Positions 39,001 through 46,178 of a DNA stretch of 64,000 nt are shown in pieces. The stretch's first letter is position 1; each line of letters opens with the position of its first letter. The notes under the pieces were generated by a model. The model worked only from the letters and a program-made list of their open reading frames with translations, ran no database searches and had not been told where the DNA came from. Origin of the DNA: Paracyclopina nana (taxonomy: Eukaryota; Arthropoda; Copepoda; Cyclopoida; Cyclopettidae); assembly GCA_019096065.1 (NCBI GenBank), contig JAGUCH010000004.1, positions 6,448,001 through 6,512,000 on the forward strand. The letters are read 5' to 3'. The position numbers and the translations under genes were made by a program.

Positions 39001-41659
39001 TAACTTCCTTGCCTAATAGTGCTGCAATCAACATGTGACCATTAGGCCCAGAGCAAAGACGAGAACTGCAGACGAATTTCTTCTTGATGTTCCCACGATA
39101 AAAGTCTGAAGCGTACTTCCTTTTACGGCGACTACTCGAAAAGAGCGATCATCAGAGGAAGAAGCGAGCAAAAGATCAATCACCAATTGTTCAGTCTCCT
39201 CTCTCGCACCGTACTCGTGCGTAGCAAGCGGGAAAAATTTCACTCAAAGCATGTTCAAAATTCACCTTCTTCTTTGGGGGAGTTTATATAGCTGAAATTC
39301 TGCAAACCTTGAGCTAAAAGGGAGCTCATTACAACTGCTCGCTGTACGCTCAGGCAATCCAATAAAATCAAATTGCACTGCTACAATTGCCACAGCGAGA
39401 GAAACTGTTTCCCCTCCGGGCCTCTCGCTGTGCAATTGTAGTTAAGTCTTGGAAATACTCTTAATTTGAGGTTTGGAAATCAGACCTACCACAAAGGTCA
39501 TGACTGCCTCGAAAAACGATAGATGACTCATGTTTGACTGGCCATAAATAAGCGAGTCTTTTTTGGGCTGCGCAGAAAAGATGATATCGTACAAAGCTCG
39601 CGATTGTGTATGATACGACATATGAAAATAAAGAGGCAGATGGCCATGATCCAATTCTAGCCTATACACATTCCCCATGTAGCTTTCCAACGTCTATTTA
39701 GAAAGCAACACCTTGTTGTAGTACGTTGAAGTTGTAGTGTATAAGAAATCTCTCATATACAAAATCATTAGTGCAGCAGCTGCTGCTGCTCCAAAAAATG
39801 ACTAGGAATAAAGTAACTTGACGACTGAGAGGACTATTAATTTGGACTGCCTTAAAAAGAGCCTGAACTGGAATGGACGTATCGGAAAGCGACCCAAAAT
39901 GGTCATCACCAGCAGTCAGACAAATCAACACAGCATCAATAAGATTGGCCCCCTCCCAAATCTGTGCGAGCTCCTAGTAAGACTAGAAATAGCCCTAGCA
40001 TGATGTCATACCTATAAACGGTGCAGACGCAAACGAAGGCGGAGTCGGCAACTTTTGCACCACACTAGGAAGAAGCGTGACATAAAAAACGGAACTTCAC
40101 AGAAGCTGTTTGAAGCTTCGTGAAACAAAGACTTTCAGCTTTTTCAAGCAATTGACATTTTCTACGAGCTCATGCTCACACTGTGCTCATAGTCGCTTAG
40201 CTGACGTGAGTTGTATACACGTACTTCAATCACATCTGCATACCTCACGTGTTCTATTGCAAAATCGAGATTGTGCATGCTTGTATGCGTTAAGATGGTT
40301 CGTTCTAAGAAAATAAAGTTAACGATCCATGCCATCTGCGCGCAGCAAGATCAAAAGAGTTTATGCAAAGTCACACAAGGAACGCTCTGAAATTTAACAG
40401 AATGCAAAAGCCATTAAGGACTACTCCTCTACCTTGAGTGCAAATTTTTTCAAGTCGAATATGCTTGTACACATGCAGCACTTTAGCTCCCAGCTACGCA
40501 GAATCAAGACAAATGACCTCGTAACTCCTTGAGCATAAGTGATGGAGCTGACTTCTGTTCCAACGCTGTAGAAATACTACAAATCTTGTTCTAAAGCCTC
40601 TCTCTCTCTCTCTCTCTCTCTCATAAAAAGTCTTGGCAAGTAGGTCAGGCATGCAAGAGCGAAACACTATTCTTCATAGAAAATGGAATTCAATCAAGCC
40701 GCAAGCGAAATGCTTGATTAACGCAAGAGAAATCCTCTTACCTCTTTTAGGCTGATTTGGCACGAGTACTTAAGGTCAGAGCCTTCTCGCTTGAAATGGA
40801 GGTGTGGCTTGTCACGTATGATGAACACTATGTCTGCAGGAATCTTGTTTGGGGCTTGGTCACCCTCTCGCTGGAAAGTAATCTTGGTGCCCGACTTCCA
40901 TCCGGGCTTCACGTTTATGGTGAGGACCTTCTCCTCTTTACGAACAGTTCCATCGTTGGCCACCACTCGTCGAGATATTTTCATTCGCTTGGTCACCCCT
41001 TTATTGATGTCCTCGAGGGAGACGTACAAGTCATGCTCAATGGGCGGATCTTGAGGTTTTTCCTTTCGTGGTCCCACATTGAAGGAGTGCGATCGAAAGG
41101 GGGTTCGAGCAGCTGAGTGGCCAAAGCCAAGGCCACCACCGAGGCTGCTGAACGCAAAGGGGTCATCCATCGAGTCCATGCCTGAGTCTAGATTTTCCGA
41201 AAAGAGGCCAGTTGCAGAGCCGCCAGCGTGCATGTTGAAAAATGTTTCGAATGGGTTGTTGGTGCCAAAAAACTCGGCAAAAGTTGCCCGAGGGTCTCCG
41301 TGAAACGTGTAGGAAAAACTCGAGTTTTGATTGCCCATATTGTTGGAATTGTTGTTATTACCCATGTTTCCTGACGAGTATTTTAAATTAGCCCTGAGGG
41401 TAAACAAGCATATGCCACAAGCAAATTTACCTTTCAACCCTTCCTCACCATATTGGTCGTACACTTGACGTTTCTTGGGATCACTCAGCACTTCGTAAGC
41501 CTCGGCAATCTCCTTGAACTTTTCCTCAGCACCAGGACTCTTGTTCTTGTCGGGGTGGTATTTAAGGGCCATCTTCCGGTAGGCTTTTTTCACGTCGTCG
41601 TCCGTGACGGCCCCTCGGGTAAGGCCGAGGATTTTGTAATAGTCCTTGCCCATCCTCAT
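27004..41659 (-). CDS. Type II Hsp40, DNAJB1/4/5-like, with a 13.5-kb last intron
   Basis: Three coding exons: 41431-41659, 40742-41370 and 27004-27240, total 364 residues (human DNAJB1 340, DNAJB5 348). Exon 1 holds the J domain ([16 protein letters not shown] with HPD). Exon 2 has the Asn/Gly-rich linker, [18 protein letters not shown] and the first beta-sandwich domain up to QISLKE. Exon 3 completes the second client-binding and dimerisation domain ([32 protein letters not shown]). The split QISLKE|ALCG is phase 0 with GT and AG in place and rebuilds the family sequence. The protein delivers clients to Hsp70 and stimulates its ATPase. Intron 1 (41371-41430, 60 bp) is a multiple of three with no stop. 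Intron 2 spans 13,501 bp and contains a full BEL/Pao element in the same orientation. ATG 41659 or 41653 can start it. Confidence 0.88.
27241..28238. other. DNAJB intron, 3' portion
   Basis: Non-coding intronic DNA downstream of the BEL/Pao insertion relative to DNAJB transcription. It has a short CTG run (about 27738-27752). No gene recognised. Confidence 0.45.
28244..28467 (-). repeat. 3' LTR of the BEL/Pao element
   Basis: 224 bp with TG...CA ends in either strand (plus-strand start TGTATGA, end CAAACA). It contains TTTATT at 28342-28347, that is AATAAA in the element's sense, a candidate poly(A) signal. A G-rich tract on the minus strand (GAGGGGGAC at about 28468-28476) just before it is the likely polypurine primer. 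Confidence 0.9.
28529..31660 (-). CDS. BEL/Pao ORF2: DEDDy 3'-5' exonuclease-like protein with C-terminal Cys/His clusters
   Basis: ATG 31660 lies four bases after the ORF1 stop (31665-31667), in a different frame; 1043 residues. Residues about 68-110 are Arg/Ser-rich (RS and RD repeats). The middle is weakly conserved. About 628-800 carry a WRN/RNase-D-like exonuclease pattern: Exo I VMTLDTEG (D and E), Exo [16 protein letters not shown] (D), Exo [16 protein letters not shown] (Y-x3-D), that is DEDDy. Residues about 930-985 hold Cys/His clusters ([28 protein letters not shown]) like zinc knuckles. No transmembrane segment or env feature is seen. DEDDy exonuclease ORFs are known as extra ORF3s in bdelloid rotifer LTR elements; here one accompanies BEL/Pao. 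Possible roles are trimming RNA or cDNA 3' ends or countering host silencing, which is speculation. Two of the four loop-conserved hairpins lie in this ORF. Confidence 0.75.
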   Translation of the reverse strand: MTRKATFPTTFPKTTTNLVKIQNFIWYLFHPPKIPNNAATSLAEQQISATRQNNKKAKKSPPNRKVKMADRRRHRESGGSSSRRSGSGRSRSPRRATPGRDDRGRRSDQEERPLQIANSMGQPATTGPASTVSARQEDESREIMRITGSRELHWYVRAKDSLKLTFLETIKNPGIIIVGDQYNWGDRFPSDDRDGDKRRRARRADIHRCYRSYVLRARGLTLIEVIMFAFGNHFHEVFDMYQQERDPAMERPMDMVDRTKCWLIAKNLGDYIIGSQDDINWERGLLQSLESSQSLARVPDVVKAYKDGKITNVVIYDKLGQALVKDELKEFAARYKKFPMLTAKHNEDMLLAIQKALEAAAQADSQPFLRIMHDKAGQTEEGADRGCRPPVATARRDERVNTASQTVSIEQVTTACQATAGESRESSNASCQTDIFMEREPQPSTSSAVPSRIVIPAGAEADFGLLDSDDEMVEVKPRTGGARSNVPADLSKLKSRPVELPETDEEYLKRYGKRDSLCADYKPGLMLTIPEVVRKVKCGEVSCVARPEFAWAESLGTEMDVMPTVSLREAREKASMAKNTAFDLSSKKVKSYIIHGLTKNDNERTFTHWPEAKNALQAGGFFEAVKRFKVMTLDTEGYQTRFRDSFARKYGPNKEELNSMVSYVHMGTVTGLACGIRTGWVGPVFTGQAIPEEIKKLLESEAIFKVGYAISEDVRKFELMGIKVKNWVDAGHLNVLLKRTAKVGKFATLDLLEVQHSVVKPNFASSNPYGGFADEYTEDTMYYDRVDQFAPLAALFKIALLLGQGEGYEDKDDVFHLAIFVLALLRGVPMNDKDAFRNEYAGLLPDRGCRGQLSDLLRRESKFYNSFTAIIVTLKSLDAIIPLARPMLSWVADAKLNNLEFVVGRPVEEWHEPEVLTARWGELTTVAKQGRNIPRWPHMCTICGSFDHHPALCREKKSCRLPICDQAGHAAECCAKALWICQDCGLRGHDATYHASRSLPQLLAADRVNRYFQRVAARSLLRERSLMAAYFYCNIKPVVCMQD
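29109..29129 (-). promoter_or_regulatory. Conserved-loop hairpin 1 (BEL ORF2)
   Basis: Plus strand: stem CCCCGA, loop CAACCGCGA, stem TCGGGG; six pairs, nine-base loop. In the sense (minus) strand it encodes Asp-Arg-Gly-Cys (residues about 844-850 of ORF2). Same loop as hairpins 2 and 3, different outer stem. Confidence 0.65.
30495..30515 (-). promoter_or_regulatory. Conserved-loop hairpin 2 (BEL ORF2)
   Basis: Plus strand: stem GGCCGA, loop CAACCGCGA, stem TCGGCC. Sense strand encodes Asp-Arg-Gly-Cys near residue 382 of ORF2. The loop is identical to hairpins 1 and 3. Confidence 0.65.
31665..38297 (-). CDS. BEL/Pao ORF1: gag-protease-RT-RNase H-integrase polyprotein
   Basis: Uninterrupted 2210-residue frame from ATG 38297. 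Order: coiled-coil-prone N-terminus (1-430), DUF1759-like gag core (about 460-640, [15 protein letters not shown]), zinc knuckles (about 750-815; [14 protein letters not shown] and [14 protein letters not shown]), aspartic protease ([12 protein letters not shown], about 905-920), RT with catalytic YMDD (IYMDDAI, about 1313), RNase H (about 1480-1620, CSDGSD start), and integrase (about 1780-2100) with a Cys/His pair region and D,D,E core (IDFTG, YSDNEG, Glu in SGQVEAF). The domain order and gag type mark BEL/Pao. All catalytic motifs are present, so the protein looks functional. Two conserved-loop hairpins fall at domain borders: between knuckles and protease, and between RNase H and integrase. 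Confidence 0.93.
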   Translation of the reverse strand: MSSSETESDDRVFEGKTKRGRTNYTLRQCIKKSTRFNSAEYDLQIKQARGTKVLANQLEKAREGEEDKLAKRAIEAFKQSLSTDQSIVQSGHPDVHYIDSLHLEIDDTTRIAAEETMNDQLMATAHEAMATWKESWQASRDTFAADLAKIEKMLEKASSPAEACAIRDKCGQLVGLLRDEALILDPIVPQEDKAEFKAIVTAMNAQIVKQTIGASAKARRLAVQQLEAFTEWSAEAAGASADKADQNQEADSSQLGDDEEEDQSGTELLGDYLSIVTQIKQADKVLRGLKQGTLDFEQQQRSMEEMNERRLELEATMSKMPENEIGPADKQRIVTCNREIGHLIKCIKEKQPQTQRSAQSQAAQDRAEEQPPPPQQAREAERMDEMYDLMSQMDRSLQLGVPSVNLTNEQVKLKIKREMEFLDQNTIIDQVRRRKNQTISWGELFQRRNLHKFYDPSKPRDLVRDDVKPMVFDGTNVGAYRDFKEFIHSALVMKQNMSWFEKCSKLKSYCKLGPLIRKCPLNYEGFVEALENLDARFGSHPGEAKEMVHDLTIRLQKYDPIDLRQMRTVETVLALIEEIIDCNGRAGLDPLDGEQLVLASVRYEARTKRDYRTFKEQKNQTDDSIRLLITWARARIREYQRIRKVDNMCEDINRMYDRTDLRQAPSNVVSNQRRDQDRPQRFNRPRGGQYYRGGQRQGGNFRQREATFHARDEGNENWYFSEEEEDYDAQEYSMDETYYDQEEEACALAGPRECFVCTKSGHRGFECPSWDKLDIKDLREKIKQEGLCERCLRGKHKAQDCRGKDQCNLCNSKTHHTKLHPRKEKEGQAVKTSNQDVAAMLMEIAKKLTETTLLSQDRGCLGEEDIYDMENVEICALAQQAARSWLTVPVEISVSKSFEKCEVINALIDGGSSTTLLLPEIAKKIGVKGKRQELAVHVVGGKLVRQPSVGGKLYIRPRDEKERVFEINFNTFNLPVTITPVDANEMKGDYEQLKDVEFPRPAEGGVSLLVGFNNTHLMSSEEDISILDGPLARKTPLGWAMFNHPAAGGLDFAGLVNEWKEINRSAMTDDQLEYLLNRQYGLESIGIDRAETPISRLNVSEEIALAKMKSTIRRTESGRYEVAIPFFDDIPGVPNNYVQCLAIQKTIDKKHARDPRVQKAVEETMAEYERLGIIEPVPAADAGNGNFLLYFCVARESSETTKFRFVYNAKQKFNGIAINETMHTGPNFLEDIYDTMLRFRVGEVAVVGDIEKMYLMVELPKADRKYVRIIVNGRQMQFCRWPFGLRAAPSVANFVVKHHIKEHGSKRLQSKVKIYMDDAIMAFKTEEEAREIIDELVPLMSSCGMELRKFVSNKPGALKNLPKERLGKVMTMEEKGELAIHSTLGLKWDPTTDRIGYQLNKVEQKLITKRIMASQIPSIFDPLGALAPCLLKARKALQLAHSADKTKKISWDENLEKVDDDRVREAVKLWKQWRKEFDEMSAVSYPRMAAPEINEKTVLHMCSDGSDLAFATVAYLASEDNKIKPAWLTTKGRLQSVKQRRIPEVELAGALLSARLSGRLMQLFGIKRAAVWYWVDNKPVICWIRKAGVDRTVYVRNRAIEISDTTDVTRWNHIPTGINPADLPTRGCTGTQLMNHETYWTGPEYFQKPSVEWTLTDLKVTLEDLASKGEVVLLGQDRGCLDQLRTNQLGLLQPQRVKAGGQEQVKASHEIYERMKRVIDKSVAIRWSIMIRGLVRAAQFGKKEKLGEELPLELIAEMTQKVLIYAQWLKLEEDILHYEKTGKWKQGLAKLTPFLATDGLVRVRTRLYAQEGLPDSQVYPILMIDTWPFRLYFRTLHTSERHIRNDSLWFKAAAAMAGPEMKKLAKLISRDCSQCRRLHMPLPTQLMGSKKDLNLTNIKPFSRIAIDFTGVKWTTMFRKNIPVYVLVAVCLQTKAVTLEVTMGRNTEALVLAMSRLKSRRGPIEVIYSDNEGAYKKACRVWSAEQRQQHQRLDYEDEHVDWELVRIRTAKFVTKWVMNAPRDHEASGQVEAFVKLAKRAIGDHIDGGKVDFDVFRTWVAMAENIVNSRPIATVNRGDQTLVLTPNHLLVGRVGDTGLFAEDDSLDAQIQLTAEAVADFERTWRDQYLAEMHQRSKFQVVTENIKEGDLVVVAEEDLKIKRKNWTVGKVVKAIKSADGLVRKVVVKHRHGVIERGVRQLIPAHNLPYIKLN
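33253..33273 (-). promoter_or_regulatory. Conserved-loop hairpin 3 (BEL ORF1, RNase H/integrase border)
   Basis: Plus strand: stem TCAAGA, loop CAACCGCGA, stem TCTTGA. Sense strand encodes Gln-Asp-Arg-Gly-Cys-Leu near residue 1675 of ORF1. Confidence 0.65.
35713..35733 (-). promoter_or_regulatory. Conserved-loop hairpin 4 (BEL ORF1, knuckle/protease border)
   Basis: Plus strand: stem CCAAGA, loop CAACCGCGG (one change from the others), stem TCTTGG. Sense strand encodes Gln-Asp-Arg-Gly-Cys-Leu near residue 856 of ORF1. Confidence 0.65.
38465..38487 (-). other. BEL/Pao primer-binding site
   Basis: Immediately inside the 5' LTR the minus strand reads TGGCGACCAACGCG. The TGG start complements a tRNA CCA end; CGACC would fit an acceptor strand ending GGTCG, as in some Arg tRNAs. 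tRNA identity is not established. Confidence 0.5.
38488..38711 (-). repeat. 5' LTR of the BEL/Pao element
   Basis: 224 bp, identical to 28244-28467 except for one A/G difference near the plus-strand left end (TGTATGAAAAATC versus TGTATGAAGAATC). Flanked outside by CCCCC. Confidence 0.9.
39381..39441. ncRNA. Pre-miRNA-like hairpin in the DNAJB intron (candidate)
   Basis: CTACAATTGCCACAGCGAGAG (39381-39401) pairs with CTCTCGCTGTGCAATTGTAG (39422-39441): 20 pairs with one bulged base, around a 20-nt loop. Size and pairing fit a microRNA precursor on either strand. On the minus strand (DNAJB sense) the 5' arm contains AATTGCAC, the seed of the miR-92 family, but the rest does not match and the arm is the opposite one. 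A small palindromic MITE is the main alternative. Confidence 0.3.
40598..40622. repeat. (CT)n microsatellite
   Basis: About 12 uninterrupted CT units in the DNAJB intron. Confidence 0.9.
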
Positions 41660-42380
41660 TGGCGAAGCAATAAGTCTTTTTATCACAGCAAGCGAAGGCC
41701 GCAGAAATGCCAACGACGTTCCCCTATTTGCAGCTCAATGTTGACAATGCCGAAACCTCCCCCAGAACAGGTTCGCCATCATCCACCCTGAGTTCCAGGC
41801 ACAAACTCCCCAAACTGACTGTCCATCACGATGACGCGATTCGGCGGCGACGCGACGTGGGCGACTTCAAGATTGTGTGCATGTGTGTATCCTGGCTCAT
41901 GAACTATCTCGGCATGGATCAGGTGATGTGTCTTGCGCCCAATGCTGTGATTTGGCTGCGCAGTGCGCGCGCCACCTGAAAAGCTACACATAGCAGTTTG
42001 CCGACCGTCATTTGCTCGACGAAATGCGGTTTGACGAGTTTTTTTGTTTACATTAAATCATAGCAAGATCGAGTTGGAAACTTTAAGGCTCAACATTCAT
42101 CGACTTTTCGCTTGATTTTTGCGCCAAATTGTCTCGACATACTCTGCTTTCAATTGTTTTCGTTAGAATTAAATATACTAATGTATTTCTTCTTTTTAGT
42201 TTGGCTGTTAATGAAAAACTCGCAAAAATAGGCAGCTAAACGATCAACCTGACTCTTTGATCGAAAAGATTCGTATTTTGTACTGCTTTTCTGCTTCAAG
42301 TTTAGGGATCGATAGTTCTGTTTGGTAGCGCTTCCAAACTGTCTTGATATTTCAGCTTTTTTCAAGCTTCGTTGGTAACC
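41660..42380. promoter_or_regulatory. Divergent promoter region DNAJB/TECR
   Basis: About 720 bp between head-to-head genes, GC-richer near 41830-41900. Short ORFs on both strands lack similarity. No clear heat-shock element array was found by eye, although one might be expected for a stress-inducible Hsp40. Confidence 0.4.
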
Positions 42381-43625
42381 ATGGAGGTAAGACTGTATTC
42401 TTTATGGAGGCTCTCGCGGAAATCTATTCTGTTTGAAGGCCGACACTTTGCTTAGCAACAATATCACCATGTCAACCTTTGATCCTAGATTGAGATTTGC
42501 CACGCAAAGTCCAACCGGCATCTCGTGTCACTGAGTGAGGTAAGAGCCACATGATCGTTACCAATTCACAATCCTCATTGGTGTGTTCCTTTAGATCGCC
42601 AAATCGAGCACTGTCAAGGATGTGAAGGAAGCAATTGGAGTTGTCAAGAGGCAATACAAGGACCTCAATAGGCAAGAGCTCCGTGTCGAGCCCAAAGGAA
42701 AAGCGCTTAAGGATGAAACTACATTGTCTGAGCTAGGGCTAAATACAGGAGCAATGCTCTACTTTAAAGATCGCGGCTACCAAATTGGATGGAGCACTGT
42801 TTTCCTTGTGGAGTATGCTGGTCCTTTAATCGTGTATTTGTGGATAGCAACTAGACCTTGGCTGTTCTATGGAGACATTCCTGCTTCAGCTTCTGGAATC
42901 AAGCCAGTCGTCAAAATTGCTGCAGCCTGCTGGGGATTCCACTATGTGAAACGATTGCTTGAAACTCTTTTCGTTCACCGCTTTTCCAATGCAACCATGC
43001 CCATTATGAACTTGTTCAAGAACTCGGCTTATTACTGGGGCTTTGCAGCATACGTTTCCTATCATGTCAACCATCCTTTATACACGGCCCCATCTGACAC
43101 CCAAGTCTATGCAAGTCTTGCTGCATTTGCTGTGAGTTACTTTTTGCTGTACTTCATTATTCACTCGCGGTTATATGATTTAATTGTAGCTCTGCGAGTT
43201 GGGCAATTTCAGCATTCACTGGGCATTGCGCTGCTTGAGGCCCCCAGGCACTAAAGGTGAGAGCTAGTATATGATGTCTTATGAGCAGTTTATATGTGAT
43301 TGCTTTTTGCAGTTCGTAAAATCCCCGTGCCTACTGGAAATCCGTTTACTGCTCTGTTTAGTCTGGTCTCGTGTCCTAATTACACTTACGAAATAGGGGC
43401 GTGGATCTCTTTCACGGTGATGACCCAATGTCTGCCTGGTAAATAACCTTTCATTATTCAACTTTTCGGAAGCTCACCAACACCCATTTTTGCCTAGCTG
43501 GCCTATTTATGTTTGCTGGAGCTTATCAAATGACACTCTGGGCTTTGGGCAAACACAAGAACTACAGAAAGGAGTTTGACAAGTACCCTAAATCGAGGAG
43601 GGCAATTTTCCCTTTCATCCTTTAA
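42381..43625 (+). CDS. TECR: Very-long-chain trans-2-enoyl-CoA reductase
   Basis: Six exons: 42381-42386 (only ATGGAG), 42489-42539, 42595-43131, 43190-43256, 43313-43438 and 43498-43625. All introns are GT-AG (53-102 bp) and phases agree; 304 residues (human 308). The N-terminus is ubiquitin-like ([24 protein letters not shown]). Four to six membrane helices follow, then the steroid-5-alpha-reductase-type C-terminus with [28 protein letters not shown] and [13 protein letters not shown]. It catalyses the last step of fatty-acid elongation in the ER, reducing trans-2-enoyl-CoA with NADPH. The two-codon first exon is notable but well supported by the Kozak-like ATG and strong donor. AATAAA is at 43759-43764. 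Confidence 0.92.
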
Positions 43626-43848
43626 AGAGTCAATTTTCCCAAAAACATGCTTTTCCTTAATGTACTCAATTTGATTTTGTAAAGGGTCAAAGCCCATACT
43701 TTATTCATCTATTAGGTTAAGCCTCTGCTTCAGGTACAATTTGGCCTAAATCTGAGTGAATAAATCATATTTGAAAGCTTGGTGGCAAAAATAGTTACAA
43801 CATTCTGACATACTTTGCTAGTCTCATGGCTTAAAAAAAGTGAGCTCT

Positions 43849-45423
43849 TCACATCCTTTGATATTGAGCCGCTTGAAGTTCAACTCGTTTCCTCCACTTC
43901 TTGACAGCACATACAACACTGGCTGTAATGGCCACAATGACAACAGCTCCAATCATGGCTGTTACGACCAACACAATGATTGGCGAAAGCCCGTTTCTTA
44001 TCGGTTGCCCGACGCCAAAGGTGAAAGTCCTGTAGTAAAGAGGATACAGAAAAGCTAGCTAAAAAAGATGCATGACGATTTACCATGCATTGTAGTGAGT
44101 TTTCTTGTAAAATCCATCCTCAGGCGATCCAAATGTGACATTGAACCTTCGCACAAGATAGTTACGTATATCCTCTCCATACATAGCATAAAGTACAGAT
44201 TTCTTGACCAAGTCGTCAATGTCATCAACTACAGCTATCTTGCTAACATTAATGCCAGTCGACTCTGACAAGTCACGAGCAATTGTTGTATAGACAACAG
44301 GCCTCCACTGCAAGTAGGACTGGTAGTTGGTCTTGTTTTCAACATTTCCTGGCATTATCAGTTCTTCAGTCCTAAAGATTCCTGGCGTGTGTTCGTCATC
44401 AAGAGTGGTTGAGACTTGTCTTGTGACAATTGAGTTTCGGTCCGTCTCGCTGACAACATACATTTCTATGGCAAACCTTGAGTGGTTAAACCTTGACGAG
44501 GAGTTGAGATGTTCCAATTGTATATCTATTTGGCAAGTCTTGGAGCTATGTGACAAGTGGGGCAACCAATGACCGAATCCTTCACTTGCATAAGCCGAGA
44601 GCTAAAATGAAATAAATGCATTAAAATCATAATAAGAAAAGCAACTCATTAAAAAACAAGCATACTGTCAAGTTGATTCTTCCACTGAGATTTGTATCGT
44701 TGGTGACAGAAGTGAAGTTGGTGCCAAGAAATTGGATTGCAATGCGCTCATTGTTATCTTCTAGGATGCGACGAGTCCAATGGAAATTTTTAATAGGATA
44801 CACCACAGGACTGGACGGACTCTTGCTAATTGAGGCCTTGTCGTCTGGGTCGTCAAATTCAATCAACTGAAACAATTGCAAGTAAGTACAATGAAAATAA
44901 AGCACGTGACAACGACCTACATTCATAAGCATGACAGCAGCAGAGTACAGCGGACGGTTCAAGTAAAAAATGCTGTCTCCAATGTCATTTTTGTCAAAAA
45001 TGGACGTCCAGTTGACGGCAGAGTAATCTCCAGGCTTGGTTATGGCAGCCTGCACGGTTGGCCTGCCGATGACACTCCAAAGCCAGTGCTGCTCTTCATC
45101 TTGAACAGGAGTGTCAGTGACTGTCACATTCACAATGGAAACTTCAATTCCATTGGCCAAAGTGCAATTATTGAAAAAACACCCAGTGTTGATCGACATA
45201 TTCATCTATGCAGAAAAATATATGAAGCGTTTTTACAGCAAAAATAGGACATTTTTACCGAGCTCTCGAATTCAGGGAGGTCCATAAAGTCCATTTTGAA
45301 CATGTTGACATCAATTTCTGACGAGACTTCCAGGACATCTCTAGCACACTGGGTAAGCTTAACGGAAGAAATATAAAGAAGGAGCACTGCTTTGAAAAAC
45401 GCCATAACGGCAAAATTCAGCAT
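43849..45423 (-). CDS. GLMP: Glycosylated lysosomal membrane protein (GLMP/NCU-G1)
   Basis: Five exons on the minus strand: 45259-45423, 44921-45205, 44666-44866, 44084-44601 and 43849-44029, phases consistent, about 449 residues (human 406). A signal peptide (MAFFKAVLLLYISS) is followed by a lumenal region rich in N-x-S/T sites. Family words are LIEFDDPDDKA, HSSKTCQIDIQLEH, TLDDEHTPGIF, QWRPVVYT and FTFGVGQPIRNGLSPIIV, followed by one transmembrane helix and a short tail. GLMP is a lysosomal membrane glycoprotein that partners the transporter MFSD1 in vertebrates. The tail ends QAAQYQRM; a YxxM-like motif may act as the lysosomal sorting signal. ATG could also be 45405. Confidence 0.88.
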
Positions 45424-45970
45424 AAAAAAGAAGAATCAAAATGGGAGAGTACTTTCTGTTCCCCTCACAAAATGAGGACAAGTTTTTGACAAAGCAATCA
45501 TGTACTGCGCTGACTCGCGACTGCGCACGCCCCTAGTTGAGCATCATAGTTTTATGTTAATTTTTGTTTAAATTAGCCATTTTATGAACAAAAATGCCGT
45601 TTTCAAGGCCTTCTTACGTGTTGTTGTGGAGGAAACTTTGCAAACGTATATATCTGTGGAATTCAAACCAGCTGAACTCTAAGGTAGCGTTACATTAAAT
45701 TTGAGGCCAAATATACTCTCAATTTTTAATTTAGATGCCGGAAGGTAATGTTTGATGATTTAAGATTCAACAAGAAGCCTCTTTAAAAAGTTTTTTTCCG
45801 TTAACGCTGTTCTTATTACCTACTGAAAAGTAATATAAAATTATTCGAGCCAACAACTTTGTGCGATATTTAGATCCGAGCCAAAATTTCGTTAAAGCAC
45901 CGTAAACGACAACAAGGAAGGAAACACGTGAAATTTTGCTGCTAGGGCAAAATTTTCCATATTATTGAAG
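45424..45970. promoter_or_regulatory. Divergent promoter region GLMP/NOP10-NGDN
   Basis: About 550 bp between head-to-head starts, AT-rich. The first promoter on the plus side would serve both NOP10 and NGDN if they are bicistronic. No defined element seen. Confidence 0.4.
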
Positions 45971-46165
45971 ATGTACTTGATGTACTACTTGAATCCCGAG
46001 GGTAACCGTGTGTATACCTTGAACAAGGTCGACCCCAGCGGCAAGCCAACTTTTTCGGCTCACCCTGCTCGATTCTCCCCTGAGGATCAGTATTCTCGCC
46101 AGCGTATTACAGTTAAGAGAAGATTCGGCTTGCTGCCAACTCAACTGGCTCCTCTCAAATATTAA
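45971..46165 (+). CDS. NOP10: NOP10, H/ACA snoRNP core protein
   Basis: Intronless 64-residue ORF, exactly the family length. [19 protein letters not shown] is the short zinc-less ribbon of eukaryotic Nop10, and [24 protein letters not shown] is its most conserved segment. With dyskerin, GAR1 and NHP2 it forms H/ACA RNPs that pseudouridylate rRNA and snRNA and stabilise telomerase RNA. The stop is followed 13 bp later by the NGDN ATG, with no poly(A) signal between, so the two probably share one transcript. Confidence 0.95.
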   Translation: MYLMYYLNPEGNRVYTLNKVDPSGKPTFSAHPARFSPEDQYSRQRITVKRRFGLLPTQLAPLKY

Positions 46166-46178
46166 ATAATTCACCATC

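Larger units (their letters stand above)
38717..40741. other. DNAJB intron, 5' portion
   Basis: About 2 kb of intronic DNA upstream of the BEL/Pao insertion in DNAJB sense. It contains a long near-perfect hairpin (39381-39441) and a TC microsatellite (40598-40622). No coding exon recognised. Confidence 0.45.

Noticed and set aside
41371-41430. In-frame extra 20 residues in DNAJB
   Set aside because: The segment has a GT donor and AG acceptor, is 60 nt, and the family has no such insert; it is an intron that happens to lack stops.
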